Of a DNA stretch of 64,000 nt, positions 44,870 to 53,642 are shown piece after piece. The notes beneath the pieces were generated by a model. That model searched no databases, had not been told where the DNA came from, and saw only the letters and a list, made by a program, of their open reading frames with translations. The stretch is from Alicyclobacillus fastidiosus. Its GTDB lineage: Bacteria; Bacillota; Bacilli; Alicyclobacillales; Alicyclobacillaceae. The number at the start of each line of letters is the position of its first letter. The first letter of the stretch is position 1. The DNA is taken from assembly GCF_026651875.1 (NCBI RefSeq), contig NZ_CP104067.1, forward strand, positions 2,480,001 to 2,544,000, written 5' to 3'. Made by a program: the position numbers and the translations under genes.

Positions 44870-46114
44870 ATGGACAAGGATACCACGAAATCGGCGTTCC
44901 GGGAGTATGTTACCCCGCTGAATGTCAGTACCATATTGCAGGAATTAAACCGTCTCAAGATGGAGCGGTACGTTAAGAAGCTCGGTGTCATCTCATTCAT
45001 CCGGCTCGTCGTCTTCGCCCAGGTCAATCAAATCCCGTCACTGAAGGACATCAGTTTGGAGTTGGAAGCCAATGAATCCCTCCAGAAAGAACTGGCGCTA
45101 GACTCTATTAGTGCTTCCCAGTTGTCCAGGAAGTTGCGAGAAACGCCGTCATACTTTCTGGATTTCGTGTTCCGTGAATGTGTCGAGCAAATCACTCGCC
45201 AGGTCGGTGCAAAACGAGCGAACGAGAAAATGCGACGGATTAATCTGGTGGACTCATCGACCATTTCAATGTGTGTTTCACAGTATCCTTGGGCAGAGTT
45301 TCGCAGTACTAAAGCTGGTGTGAAACTGCACCTGCGTCTGGTATTTCTAGACGATCAAGTTGCGCCAGATAAGGCGATCCTCACGCCCGCCAAACCTGCG
45401 GACAAGACACAGATGGATGCGTTAGTGGTCGTAGAACCGAATGCGTTGAACGTCTTTGACCGTGGCTATGTGGATTACCGTAAGTTCGATACGTACTGTG
45501 CAAACGGAACGAAGTTTGTCACTCGGCTCAAAGATAATGCGGTCATTCACGAAGTCATTGAAGAGCGACAGGTACCGTCCGATTCACCGGTTACGAGAGA
45601 AGCATTGGTACGCTTGGGGAGTTATCCAAATTACGTGATGGAGCACACCCTGCGGTTGCTTGAAACCACGGACAATGAAGGCAAGCGCGTCGTGATACTG
45701 ACGAATGACATGACGATGGATGCAGAGCAAATCTGTGACGTGTACCGAAAGCGTTGGCAAATAGAGTTGTTCTTTAAATGGGTCAAGCAGCACCTGGTAC
45801 TCAAGCGCCTATACGGTCATAGTGAAAATGGCGTGTATAACCAACTGCTCATTGCACTGATTACGTACTGCCTGTTGATTCTCTTGCAAGCGAAGGTGTC
45901 CCACAGCGGCAAGCTACTTGAGGTTTACAAATGTCTACGTCTCTATTGGGACCGAGCCTTTTCTGAGTTTGTGAAGGCGTTGTACAAGAAACCAGGTCGA
46001 ACATCCAAGGGACGACGACGATGCAAGGTGGAAGACATCTTTGAGCAAACGGTGCAGCAGTACATAGAGCGTGAAACGGAGCATCTTGAGACCGTTATCT
46101 ACGACCTAATCTAA
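44870..46114 (+). CDS. IS4-family transposase
   Basis: DDE transposase of 414 aa. The ATG at 44870 has AAGGAGA six bases upstream. The catalytic residues are probably the Asp in RINLVDSSTISM, the Asp in LNVFDRGYVDY and the Glu in VYRKRWQIELFFKWVKQHLVLK (the YREK-type block). The IS ends could not be fixed by eye; the element probably spans about 44775-46140. It is unrelated in detail to the IS4-type element at 28128. Confidence 0.9.
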   Translation: MDKDTTKSAFREYVTPLNVSTILQELNRLKMERYVKKLGVISFIRLVVFAQVNQIPSLKDISLELEANESLQKELALDSISASQLSRKLRETPSYFLDFVFRECVEQITRQVGAKRANEKMRRINLVDSSTISMCVSQYPWAEFRSTKAGVKLHLRLVFLDDQVAPDKAILTPAKPADKTQMDALVVVEPNALNVFDRGYVDYRKFDTYCANGTKFVTRLKDNAVIHEVIEERQVPSDSPVTREALVRLGSYPNYVMEHTLRLLETTDNEGKRVVILTNDMTMDAEQICDVYRKRWQIELFFKWVKQHLVLKRLYGHSENGVYNQLLIALITYCLLILLQAKVSHSGKLLEVYKCLRLYWDRAFSEFVKALYKKPGRTSKGRRRCKVEDIFEQTVQQYIERETEHLETVIYDLI

Positions 46115-46236
46115 CATTCCTGATTATGGATATTCGGACTACCTGACATAGGGGTATTGACCTTTTAGACCATAAGCCACGGAAACAAAAAATCCGAGTA
46201 TTCAGTCCGTAACTTTGAACGGCAATTCACCCTCTC

Positions 46237-46944
46237 TTGACAGGCTCAGAGAAGTTTTATGCAACGTTAGTGAGTCGGATTGTGTTTATTGGTAGAACAT
46301 GGGATGAATATTTACTCATGTTCAATTTGACGAAAGAAGAGTTGATTGGACGTGATGTTTTAGACTGCCCAGCAGGTGCATGTTCATTCACTGCAAACGC
46401 CAATCAGTACAATATCAGTGCAACTGCAACGGATATCGCCTATTATCATCAAGTAGACGATCTGGAGCTAAAGGGATTTCAGGACATTGAACATACAATG
46501 CAGTCAATGGAACACGCAGCGAACAATTATAATTGGGACTTTTTCAAAAACATTGATGGGTTAAAGCGAGTTAGAACTAGAGCACTTACGGAATGTGTTT
46601 CAGATATGAAGAAGTTTGGGGCAAGTCGTTATGTTCCTTCAATACTACCTCAGTTGCCATTTCAAAACAAACAGTTCGACGTAACGTTGTCGGCACACTT
46701 CCTGTTCACTTACGCAGATAGACTTGACTATAACTTTCATATTCAAACCATGAAAGAACTGTTTAGGGTGACACGGGAGGAAATTCGAATTTTCCCAACG
46801 GTTGATATGGAATGTAAAAGATATGAGCACATGGATACACTTCTTGAATGGGTTATCAGTCAAGGATGGGCTGCAGTAGAAATTCAAGTTCCATACGAAT
46901 TTCAAAAGACCGCTAATACTATGCTGAAGCTGACAATAAAGTGA
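46237..46944 (+). CDS. Class I SAM-dependent methyltransferase-like protein, possibly 5'-truncated
   Basis: 235 aa. The SAM-binding region is LIGRDVLDCPAGACSFTANANQY (motif I) with TATDIAYYH (acidic end of strand 2), and later LPFQNKQFDVTLSAHFLFTYAD as motif IV. The only available starts are TTG 46237 and later codons; no ribosome site is visible and an in-frame stop lies just upstream. The IS4-type insertion next door may have removed the native start. Ends at a clear terminator. Substrate unknown. Confidence 0.75.
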   Translation: MTGSEKFYATLVSRIVFIGRTWDEYLLMFNLTKEELIGRDVLDCPAGACSFTANANQYNISATATDIAYYHQVDDLELKGFQDIEHTMQSMEHAANNYNWDFFKNIDGLKRVRTRALTECVSDMKKFGASRYVPSILPQLPFQNKQFDVTLSAHFLFTYADRLDYNFHIQTMKELFRVTREEIRIFPTVDMECKRYEHMDTLLEWVISQGWAAVEIQVPYEFQKTANTMLKLTIK

Positions 46945-46950
46945 AATCTA

Positions 46951-46981
46951 ATCCCTCTTGCAAGGCGCAAGGGGGATTTTT
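46951..46981 (+). terminator. Rho-independent terminator after the methyltransferase
   Basis: Stem ATCCCTCTTGC (46951-46961) with GCAAGGGGGAT (46966-46976), one G-T pair, 4-base loop, then TTTTT. It lies seven bases after the stop codon. Confidence 0.85.
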
Positions 46982-46994
46982 ATCACTTTCCATC

Positions 46995-47019
46995 TTGAAC
47001 AAGGGCAGATTAGTTCAAT
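46995..47019 (+). repeat. Short copy of the recurrent repeat
   Basis: TTGAACAAGGGCAGATTAG followed by TTCAAT. The arms TTGAAC (46995-47000) and GTTCAA pair around the GGGCAG core. It lies directly after the methyltransferase terminator. Confidence 0.5.
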
Positions 47020-47198
47020 CAAGGTGTACAAGGGTTACACCCTTTGGGTGCGCGTGGTTCGGGACCAAGTCATGGATTCTCAGAGGAACGAGAACGGTCT
47101 TGCCTCAGCCTACCAAGACCGTTCTCTCCAAATAGTGAATTTTTTAAAGAGACATTGATTTAAGGTACGCCATCGATATTGTTCCTACCGTTCCTAAA

Positions 47199-47963
47199 TC
47201 AATAATGAAAACCGAGCCCGCCATCTACCGCTAACGATTGGCCGGTAATTTGGCTCGCGTCGTCAGAAGCCAAGAACAAAACGCAAGGCGCAATGTCCTC
47301 CGGTGTCTGAATCCGACCAAGCGGAAGCTTTTCACCTTCAGTCTCGTACCAATTATTGGGCCTGCCGACCTGTTTCTGCACCTCCTTTTCACCCTCAGTC
47401 AGAACCCAACCAGGATGGACGCAGTTAACCCGTATCTTGTGCTTCGCCAATGAACGCGCGAGATTTACAGTTAAGGTGACAATGCCACCCTTTGAAGTGG
47501 AGTAGGCAAATAAGTCTGGTGTGCCGCCAAACGCATTCAGTGACCCGATGTTGATGATGGCGCCGCCGCCCCGTTCAATGATCTCAGGAATGGCAGCTCG
47601 ACACGCATGGTACACGCCTTTTAGATTGACTTCCATAATTTTATCCCACAATTCTGCCGTCGTGTTCTGGATGGTCGCTCGGGGAAAAATACCCGCGCTG
47701 TTGACCAGGATATCAAGACCGCCAAACGTGGTCTTAGCAAACCTGACAGCGTCAAGCAAATCTGCCTCCCGGCGAACGTCGACACGGACAAATTGCGAGG
47801 ACGCCCCGGCCCGCTTCCACTCCGTATCGGCCATCGCATCGACAGATAAATCAGCTATGACGACCGAGGCGCCATTCTCAACAAAGCGTTTCGCAATGGC
47901 TTTTCCAATCCCGCTCGCCCCACCCGTAACAAGGGCAACCTTGCCGGCAAAAGGATACTGCAT
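47199..47963 (-). CDS. Short-chain dehydrogenase/reductase (classical SDR)
   Basis: NAD(P)-dependent oxidoreductase of 254 aa. The cofactor motif TGGASGIG is near residue 14, NSAGIF is the NAG variant, and the catalytic Ser, Tyr and Lys are in INIGSLNAFGG and FAYSTSKGG. The C-terminal ITGQSLAVDGGLGFHY is typical of classical SDRs. The acidic residue after the second strand (VVIADLS) suggests a preference for NAD. It is divergent from the MFS transporter gene about 700 bases away. Substrate unknown. Confidence 0.92.
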   Translation of the reverse strand: MQYPFAGKVALVTGGASGIGKAIAKRFVENGASVVIADLSVDAMADTEWKRAGASSQFVRVDVRREADLLDAVRFAKTTFGGLDILVNSAGIFPRATIQNTTAELWDKIMEVNLKGVYHACRAAIPEIIERGGGAIINIGSLNAFGGTPDLFAYSTSKGGIVTLTVNLARSLAKHKIRVNCVHPGWVLTEGEKEVQKQVGRPNNWYETEGEKLPLGRIQTPEDIAPCVLFLASDDASQITGQSLAVDGGLGFHY

Positions 47964-48547
47964 ACACGCCCTCCCGTCTGCTTTTACCCAAGTTCACCGC
48001 ACCGGTTTCTCGACGATGAATTCGTTCTACAAAACAGCCCACACTCTGTTTTTCCTATTTTACAAAAATATCTCCCCTTATTACCATAATTAATTATGTG
48101 TGTTAGAAAACTTGAGATTTTGTTTTAAATCTTCAATCGCGCTGTCAAGGTAAAATGTGCGTTTGACTGTAGTTGATATAGTGTTCGGCCTAAATGTTCG
48201 TCCGTTTTTTAACAAATCAATAAAGACGAACTTGAAGGGGAACAACTTCCGATATTCGCCGAGATTGGTGGTCGTGTCCATCATAAGCTGATGGAACCTT
48301 TGGCGTCCTTTTCGGTAATTTTGTACTGACGGTGGCGAGAATCAGCTTAACCTTTAATGAGAACGATATATCCTTCACGCGGAAGCTTATCGAACAACGG
48401 ATAGAGTTTTCCGGGTCTGCACGGTCCAATCATGTTGTTGATAATTTTGGGAATACGGTAATCTTGTGACATTGACCACATGAGAAACTTTCCCTTTTGC
48501 TTAAATAGAGTAGGAATCAAATAGACTCTTTACATTCAGAAAATATC
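47964..48547. other. Spacer between SDR and MFS genes
   Basis: No secure gene. On the minus strand two short frames have some coding character: 48090-48284 (RKLFPFKFVFIDLL, YLDSAIEDLKQNL) and 48347-48472 (MSQDYRIPKIINNMIGP, EGYIVLIKG). Neither has a good ribosome site, and both may be gene remnants. Confidence 0.35.
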
Positions 48548-48568
48548 CCCTACATGTTGACAAGCTAA
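48548..48568 (+). promoter_or_regulatory. Putative shared operator (copy 1, MFS gene)
   Basis: Matches CCCnACATGTnnACAAGnTA, shared with 51136-51156 and 59753-59773. The centre TGTnnACA has the GT..AC symmetry of GntR-family operators. It lies 100 bases before the MFS start. A role as PhnF binding site is inferred. Confidence 0.55.
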
Positions 48569-48668
48569 ACTGCGTACTGACGAATGACATCACTTGACAC
48601 TCCCGCTGGTCAACAGAGTGCTAACTTTTGTGCATGTCATTCTAAAGGAATATAGGAGGAATCGGCTG

Positions 48669-50081
48669 ATGGCAACAATAGCACAGAATGTGCTGACCCA
48701 ACTCGACGATAGTCAAGTTCGTCGGCACCATGTCCGCTTGTTTTCACTAGCGGCGGTAGGGATTTTTGTAGACGGCTATGATCTCAATGTAATTAGTGCG
48801 GCTTTAATCAACCTCGTTCCAAGCCTGCATCCATCGAGCTTGGAAACAAGTTGGTTGAGTACATCTGCCTTAATTGGCACTGCGCTTGGTGCAGCCTTTC
48901 TGGGGCGTCTGACGGACGTGATCGGCCGCAAAAAAATGTTTGTCATTGATTTGATCTTCTTTGTCCTATTTGCCCTTGCGTCGGGATTCGCTCCGAACAT
49001 GATGTGGGTTATTATCTTCAGGTTCTTGCTCGGTATCGGCATTGGCGCAGATTATCCGATTGCGGCGAGTTATGTTTCCGAAATTATCCCTCGTCGCCGG
49101 CGCGGTGCGTTTTTGGCAGCGACAGTCGGAATGCTTAGTGTGGGATCAATTGTTGCTAACCTTGTGTCCATTTTTATCCTATCAGTAGATCACGGTCCCT
49201 CTGCATGGCGATTTATTTTGGCCTCCGGTGCAGTGCCAGCCTTGATTGCCATCATTATGAGAAGTGCCATGCCTGAGTCACCTCGTTGGCTTCTGGTAAA
49301 AAATCGCGAGCAAAGTGCAAGAAGTTCACTGCAACAAATCGGATTGGGTGACGTAGCTACCTTACCGGCACAGAATTTGAATCGAAAGTATCCATATTGG
49401 AAGCTGTTTTCACCTCAATTCGTTCGCATCACTATCCTCGTGACAATGTCCTGGTTGTTGTTTGACATTCTTGCTTACGGCGTTGGTATTTTCCAACCGA
49501 TATTATTGGAGGGTCTTGGATTCCATTCGGGTATCCCCGCACTGTTAGGTAACCTTGCTATCAACATGATTGGCTTTGCTGGCATGCTCTTAGCCATCGC
49601 AACTATTGAACGGGTGGGCCGCAAATGGCAGCAAATCATTGGGATGTTAGGAATGGGGCTTGGTTTGCTTCTGGTTGGAATCATGTCTGCACATGGAACA
49701 AAAGGGTTGCCTGTTGGGGCGTTACTCGCAGTTTTTGGGCTGTATAGTCTCAGTAATAACTGGGGACCGAGCGCAACCACGTATACATCTCCGGCTGAAC
49801 TTTATCCAACAGCTTTGCGGGCAGGTGGTCATGGCCTCGCAGCCATGTCAGGGAAAGTGGGAGCTGCCATCGGAACTTTCTTCTTACCTTTGGTGAAACA
49901 AGCGGTAGGTGTTTCGAACCTTATGTATCTACTCGCAGGAGTGGCGGTTCTTGGTGCAATTGTCTCTATTGTCTTTGGTGTCGAGACGAAAGGCGGACAA
50001 TCATTAGAAACGATTGAAGACAAAATCGTTGGCATCAGGGGAGAGTCGGTTAACCGTCAGCAAACCAACTTGCAACTCTAG
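48669..50081 (+). CDS. MFS transporter (sugar/aromatic-acid porter type)
   Basis: Twelve-helix major facilitator of 470 aa. The ATG at 48669 follows TAGGAGG at nine bases. The MFS signature between helices 2 and 3 reads GRLTDVIGRKKMF, and RRGAFLAATVGML and PESPRWLL match the sugar porter and aromatic acid:H+ symporter branches. The C-terminal half repeats the pattern (ERVGRKWQQ). It shares a 21-bp upstream motif with both phn operons, so it may import a phosphonate or export a product of phosphonate breakdown; this link is inferred from the motif only. Followed by a terminator at 50291. Confidence 0.9.
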   Translation: MATIAQNVLTQLDDSQVRRHHVRLFSLAAVGIFVDGYDLNVISAALINLVPSLHPSSLETSWLSTSALIGTALGAAFLGRLTDVIGRKKMFVIDLIFFVLFALASGFAPNMMWVIIFRFLLGIGIGADYPIAASYVSEIIPRRRRGAFLAATVGMLSVGSIVANLVSIFILSVDHGPSAWRFILASGAVPALIAIIMRSAMPESPRWLLVKNREQSARSSLQQIGLGDVATLPAQNLNRKYPYWKLFSPQFVRITILVTMSWLLFDILAYGVGIFQPILLEGLGFHSGIPALLGNLAINMIGFAGMLLAIATIERVGRKWQQIIGMLGMGLGLLLVGIMSAHGTKGLPVGALLAVFGLYSLSNNWGPSATTYTSPAELYPTALRAGGHGLAAMSGKVGAAIGTFFLPLVKQAVGVSNLMYLLAGVAVLGAIVSIVFGVETKGGQSLETIEDKIVGIRGESVNRQQTNLQL

Positions 50082-50290
50082 ACAAGGTATGTCTCGTCGT
50101 TTCATATTCCAATTCAGGACCTATGGGATGATGAACTTTCATGCTGAACAGGGATATTGAATCAGAAGATGTACGCTAACAATTAATTGAATATAGTTCG
50201 ACCGAATTGACATCTTAACGAAACACGTCACACGGGTTGCAATACTCCGCCTATTACATTCTACAGAGTATTAGCGGGCGCGGAGGTACG

Positions 50291-50318
50291 GGAGCAAGGA
50301 ACCATCCTTGCTCCTTTT
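50291..50318 (+). terminator. Rho-independent terminator downstream of the MFS gene
   Basis: Perfect 10-bp stem GGAGCAAGGA (50291-50300) with TCCTTGCTCC (50305-50314), ACCA loop, then TTTT. It lies 210 bases after the MFS stop; the intervening bases hold no gene. Confidence 0.85.
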
Positions 50319-50384
50319 ACGTTTAACGTGCCCGGAGGTCGCACAAAAAACAAAAGTGGAGTTTTCGACTTTACTCGGTCACAT

Positions 50385-50909
50385 TTACTTCATAAAATAA
50401 TCCCGTACTTCCTTCCAGTTATTTACCCTAGTGTATCCTGTTTCGTGGATATTGTGAGGAGCAGTAAATAAGAGTCCTTGCCCACAAAAACGCTTGAAAT
50501 GTCTCACATTGTCATCAATAAGATAATCCGCACGAATGATGCTTTTGTCACCACAAAAAACAAAGTTCATATCTGAAAGAAACGGGAAATGTTGTTTTAA
50601 CCACTCGTACTTCGCTGTAAATGAGGTTGGTACCTCCATAGCGGCGGTAGTTATAAAAACTTCGAAGTGTTCACTTAGTTCTCTAATAACGTCTTGACTG
50701 CCCTCTATAACTTTCAAATCACGGAAGAATGTTGGTTCTACTAAGTAATTGTTAATTTCATTGTTCAAGTGAGGGCGTAGCTCTCTTAATTTTTTACCGT
50801 GCAGATCGATAAGAGTAATGTTATCGTTGAAATCTCGATTATATAGTTGCAAGTGTTTGTCAACGATATCTGCAATTACTTCGTCCATATCTATGGCTAC
50901 TCTTTTCAT
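50385..50909 (-). CDS. 5'(3')-deoxyribonucleotidase (NT5C family, HAD superfamily)
   Basis: HAD-type phosphatase of 174 aa. The nucleophile motif is VAIDMDEVIAD with Asp7 and Asp9, motif II is the Thr in VFITTAAME, and the distal acidic motif is ADYLIDDNVRHF. The layout matches bacterial 5'(3')-deoxyribonucleotidases that dephosphorylate deoxynucleoside monophosphates. The start at 50909 has GAAGGAG at good spacing. Stand-alone gene, convergent with the MFS unit. Confidence 0.9.
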   Translation of the reverse strand: MKRVAIDMDEVIADIVDKHLQLYNRDFNDNITLIDLHGKKLRELRPHLNNEINNYLVEPTFFRDLKVIEGSQDVIRELSEHFEVFITTAAMEVPTSFTAKYEWLKQHFPFLSDMNFVFCGDKSIIRADYLIDDNVRHFKRFCGQGLLFTAPHNIHETGYTRVNNWKEVRDYFMK

Positions 50910-51075
50910 TTGCTCTCTCCTTCGGTTCCCTAATTTGGTACCCAATAAAGATGGTGTCCCCCCTTAATTCTTTAATATTTCCCTCAATTAAGGTATGTAT
51001 CAAGTTGCTCCAAAATCTTTCTTCAAAATGACACTACATGCGACTTTCCTTTATCGACATGCGAACCTGTTCCTT

Positions 51076-51090
51076 TGTAAACGGTTTACA
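51076..51090. promoter_or_regulatory. Perfect palindrome upstream of cluster 1
   Basis: TGTAAAC-G-GTTTACA, 7-bp arms around a single G. It resembles LacI/CcpA-type operators but has one base too many at the centre. It lies 45 bases upstream of the shared motif. Confidence 0.45.
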
Positions 51091-51135
51091 CAAACTTAAT
51101 TTACATGACCTGATTCAAAACAAAACATCAATACT

Positions 51136-51156
51136 CCCGACATGTTAACAAGTTAC
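51136..51156 (+). promoter_or_regulatory. Putative shared operator (copy 2, phnG1 operon)
   Basis: Second match to CCCnACATGTnnACAAGnTA; here the centre is TGTTAACA, a perfect 8-bp palindrome. It lies 244 bases upstream of phnG1. Confidence 0.55.
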
Positions 51157-51399
51157 TTTGTCCGTGGATAGCTCGGATTAGTTCAGTTCCAGAAAAAAGT
51201 GAGGCGATTAGCAACGTGGGAGCTGGCGGCATTGGTAGTGATTTGCAAAACAACACGCAGGTATTCGATTTCCACCATTCTACCACTATCGTGATCTTCT
51301 CTATCGTCCATTGGTCGAAATGTTCTCAAAGTTTCACGGTCTCTCGTAAGAGAAACGTTCGATAAACACTCGAGTTAATTTCATTGGCAGGTGGTAGGT

Positions 51400-51843
51400 A
51401 TGAAACGAAAACAAATGACCCGAATTTTGGTGGAAGGGGACAGAACTCTGTTGGAGCGGCTCGCGGCGCAGATCGAGGCCGCGCATGAGGTTCATGTGAA
51501 TCGTAAACCGGAAAACAGTCTCGTGATGATGAAGACGTTCGATCCTGTGGCCAGCCAACCGTTTTACCTCGGCGAAGTCATGGTGACGCAGTGCACCGTT
51601 ACGGTGAATGGGCATCGCGGTATCGGTGTCCTAATGGGTGACGAGCCCGACCGTGCTTACTACTTGGCCGTCGTGGATGCGGCTGTCAATGCAAGTATCC
51701 CAGAGAGCTTTTTGTGGGAGCCCGTGCTTCTTGAAGAGGAAAAGCGTGTAAACCGTCGTCAGTATGAAGAGTACGCGCGGGTCGAGAAGTCAAAAGTTCA
51801 GTTTGAGACTGGAGGAGCACTATGCAAAAAAGGGATAAGGTAA
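51400..51843 (+). CDS. phnG: PhnG, C-P lyase core subunit (cluster 1)
   Basis: 147-aa subunit of the carbon-phosphorus lyase core complex (PhnG2H2I2J2 in Escherichia coli). Together with PhnH and PhnI it supports transfer of the phosphonate to C1 of ribose triphosphate from ATP. The family blocks are present: LVMMKTFDPVASQPFYLGEVMVTQCTV and GIGVLMGDEPDRAYYLAVVDAAVNA. The ATG at 51400 follows AGGTGG. It overlaps phnH by 22 bases. The sequence is clearly divergent from the second PhnG at 60804. Confidence 0.92.
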   Translation: MKRKQMTRILVEGDRTLLERLAAQIEAAHEVHVNRKPENSLVMMKTFDPVASQPFYLGEVMVTQCTVTVNGHRGIGVLMGDEPDRAYYLAVVDAAVNASIPESFLWEPVLLEEEKRVNRRQYEEYARVEKSKVQFETGGALCKKGIR

Positions 51844-52487
51844 TGGACTATGATGCCGTACACGATACTCAACACGTCTATCGTCAACTGGTTGATGCCA
51901 TAGCTCGTCCGGGAAGAATTTGCTCCATTGAAACAGTATGTGGACGCCTTTCCGAGTTGGGAGAGAGGAACGCAGGGCTAGCGGCGTGTGCGCTCGCTCT
52001 CTTAGATCAAGAAGTCTGCTTCTCCGTGGTGGCAAATGAATCGTCGGCGAGCATATTGCGGGAGTTCCTTAGGTGGGAAACGTTCAGTCTCTCAGCAAAA
52101 ACAAGCGAAGCAGATTATGTGTTTTTCGAATGCGGGCAGATATCCGCAGTGAATGTACGAGAACTGATGGGCGCTCTCAAACGAGGAACGCTTTTGGATC
52201 CGCAGAAGAGTGCAACCGCGTTCCTGACAGTTGATGTTTTGGCTGAGACACTGGAGAAGGTGGATGAAGCGGCGAGTCTCTGTATGAGACTGCGAGGTCC
52301 AGGAATTGACGGTACGCGACACATCGCTGTAATTGGTATGGACTCAGAATGGATGTTTGCACGCGAAATGGTGAACGCGGAGTATCCGCTTGGTATCGAT
52401 ATGTTCCTTGTTTCAGAGGCAGGGCAAATCATCGGGTTGCCACGAACGACTATCGTCGAAATTGAATCCGTAGAGAAGGTGGTGTAA
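51822..52487 (+). CDS. phnH: PhnH, C-P lyase core subunit (cluster 1)
   Basis: 221-aa core subunit, fold related to PLP-dependent transferases without the cofactor. The characteristic N-terminal block is DTQHVYRQLVDAIARPGRI, then LDQEVCFSVV and the C-terminal LRGPGIDG, AREMVNAEYPLGIDMFLV. The ATG follows TGGAGGAG at good spacing and lies inside the end of phnG. phnI begins three bases after the stop codon. Confidence 0.93.
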   Translation: MQKRDKVMDYDAVHDTQHVYRQLVDAIARPGRICSIETVCGRLSELGERNAGLAACALALLDQEVCFSVVANESSASILREFLRWETFSLSAKTSEADYVFFECGQISAVNVRELMGALKRGTLLDPQKSATAFLTVDVLAETLEKVDEAASLCMRLRGPGIDGTRHIAVIGMDSEWMFAREMVNAEYPLGIDMFLVSEAGQIIGLPRTTIVEIESVEKVV

Positions 52488-52490
52488 CCC

Positions 52491-53642
52491 GTGGGTTATA
52501 CAACGGTCACAGGTGGTCAGGAGGCCATTGAAAAGTCGCACCAATTGGTCGATCTCTATCGCCTTGCCGATGCGAAATCTCCGATGCAAGTGGCTGAGAT
52601 CAAATCGCAATTGCAAGGCCTCGTCGACAAGGTCATCAGCGAGTCCGGCTTTTATGCGCCGTCTTATGCGGCACTCGCCATCAAACAAGGACAGGGAGAT
52701 CCGGCCGAAGCCGTTTTTCTCCTCTGTGCGTATCGCTCTACATTGCCGCGCAACTACTACTCTAGCACCGTTTACACCTCAGACATGCGAGTGATTCGGC
52801 GAATTTCATCTTCCTTTAAAGACATTCCGGGCGGTCAGATGCTCGGGCCGACCTACGACTACACGCATCGTTTGCTTCGGTTCGACCTCATGGATGAGAA
52901 CGACGAACAACTGAAATTCACCCTTGACCAAGTTCGTTCGGAAATTACTCAGCAGGGGGAAACACCAACATTCCGCAAGGTTGCGGACCTTCTCCGTGAA
53001 CAAGGGCTGATTGCACCGATTCAGTCACCGGAGGTGGAACGGGAACCGTTTGACGTAACACGACAAAAAGTACAGTTTCCGACGACAAGGCAGGCAAGGC
53101 TGCAACTGCTGGCCCGCGGGGAAACTGGCGCCATGACTGCATTCGCGTATAGCAGCATGCGTGGATTTGGTACAGTTCACCCGACAATCGGCGAATTGCG
53201 AGTCGGCTACCTGGCTGTCTCCATCCCCTATCCGTACGCAGTGGATGACGAGGATTCAATATATATCGGGGAAGTTTTAGTAACAGAGGTGGAGTCCATC
53301 AATTCTTTTAAAATGAGTGACCAAAAGGGAGAAGTGCAGTTTTCGCTCGGATATGGACTGTGTTTCGGTCAAAACGAAGTCAAGGCGATTTCGATGTCCA
53401 TTCTCGAGCGTTCGCTCGAAACTCCAGGTACCGGTCCTACGCATGATGAGGAGTTTATCCTGCTTCACATCAATAGTCCCGAATCAAACGGGTTCGTTTC
53501 GCACTTGAAGTTGCCGCATTACACAACATTCCAGGCGTCGTTGGATAGGATTCACAGCGTCAAAGACAGGTTCGAAAAGACGCTGGAGGACGAGGAAGGA
53601 GACGTAGACGGGATTGAACAAACCGAGGTTCCAATCGGATAA
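52491..53642 (+). CDS. phnI: PhnI, C-P lyase nucleosidase subunit (cluster 1)
   Basis: 383-aa PhnI. In the established pathway it catalyses displacement of adenine from MgATP by the phosphonate, with PhnG, PhnH and PhnL. Conserved stretches are GYTTVTGGQEAIEKSHQL, FYAPSYAALAIKQGQGDPAEAVFLL, RISSSFKDIPGGQMLGPTYDYTHRLL and GYGLCFGQNEVKAISMSILER. The GTG start at 52491 follows GGTGGTG. Its end overlaps phnJ by 29 bases. Slightly longer than the E. coli protein (354 aa). Confidence 0.94.
   Translation: MGYTTVTGGQEAIEKSHQLVDLYRLADAKSPMQVAEIKSQLQGLVDKVISESGFYAPSYAALAIKQGQGDPAEAVFLLCAYRSTLPRNYYSSTVYTSDMRVIRRISSSFKDIPGGQMLGPTYDYTHRLLRFDLMDENDEQLKFTLDQVRSEITQQGETPTFRKVADLLREQGLIAPIQSPEVEREPFDVTRQKVQFPTTRQARLQLLARGETGAMTAFAYSSMRGFGTVHPTIGELRVGYLAVSIPYPYAVDDEDSIYIGEVLVTEVESINSFKMSDQKGEVQFSLGYGLCFGQNEVKAISMSILERSLETPGTGPTHDEEFILLHINSPESNGFVSHLKLPHYTTFQASLDRIHSVKDRFEKTLEDEEGDVDGIEQTEVPIG

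Larger units (their letters stand above)
50910..51399 (+). other. Upstream region of phosphonate cluster 1
   Basis: About 490 bases without a gene. It contains the palindrome at 51076-51090, the shared 21-bp motif at 51136-51156 and a long leader to phnG. No riboswitch or attenuator structure was recognised. Confidence 0.5.

Noticed and set aside
29727-47019. CRISPR array or standard integron attC sites
   Set aside because: The repeats are irregularly spaced by kilobases and unequal in length, so they are not CRISPR. They lack the RYYYAAC/GTTRRRY core sites of attC and no integron integrase is present.
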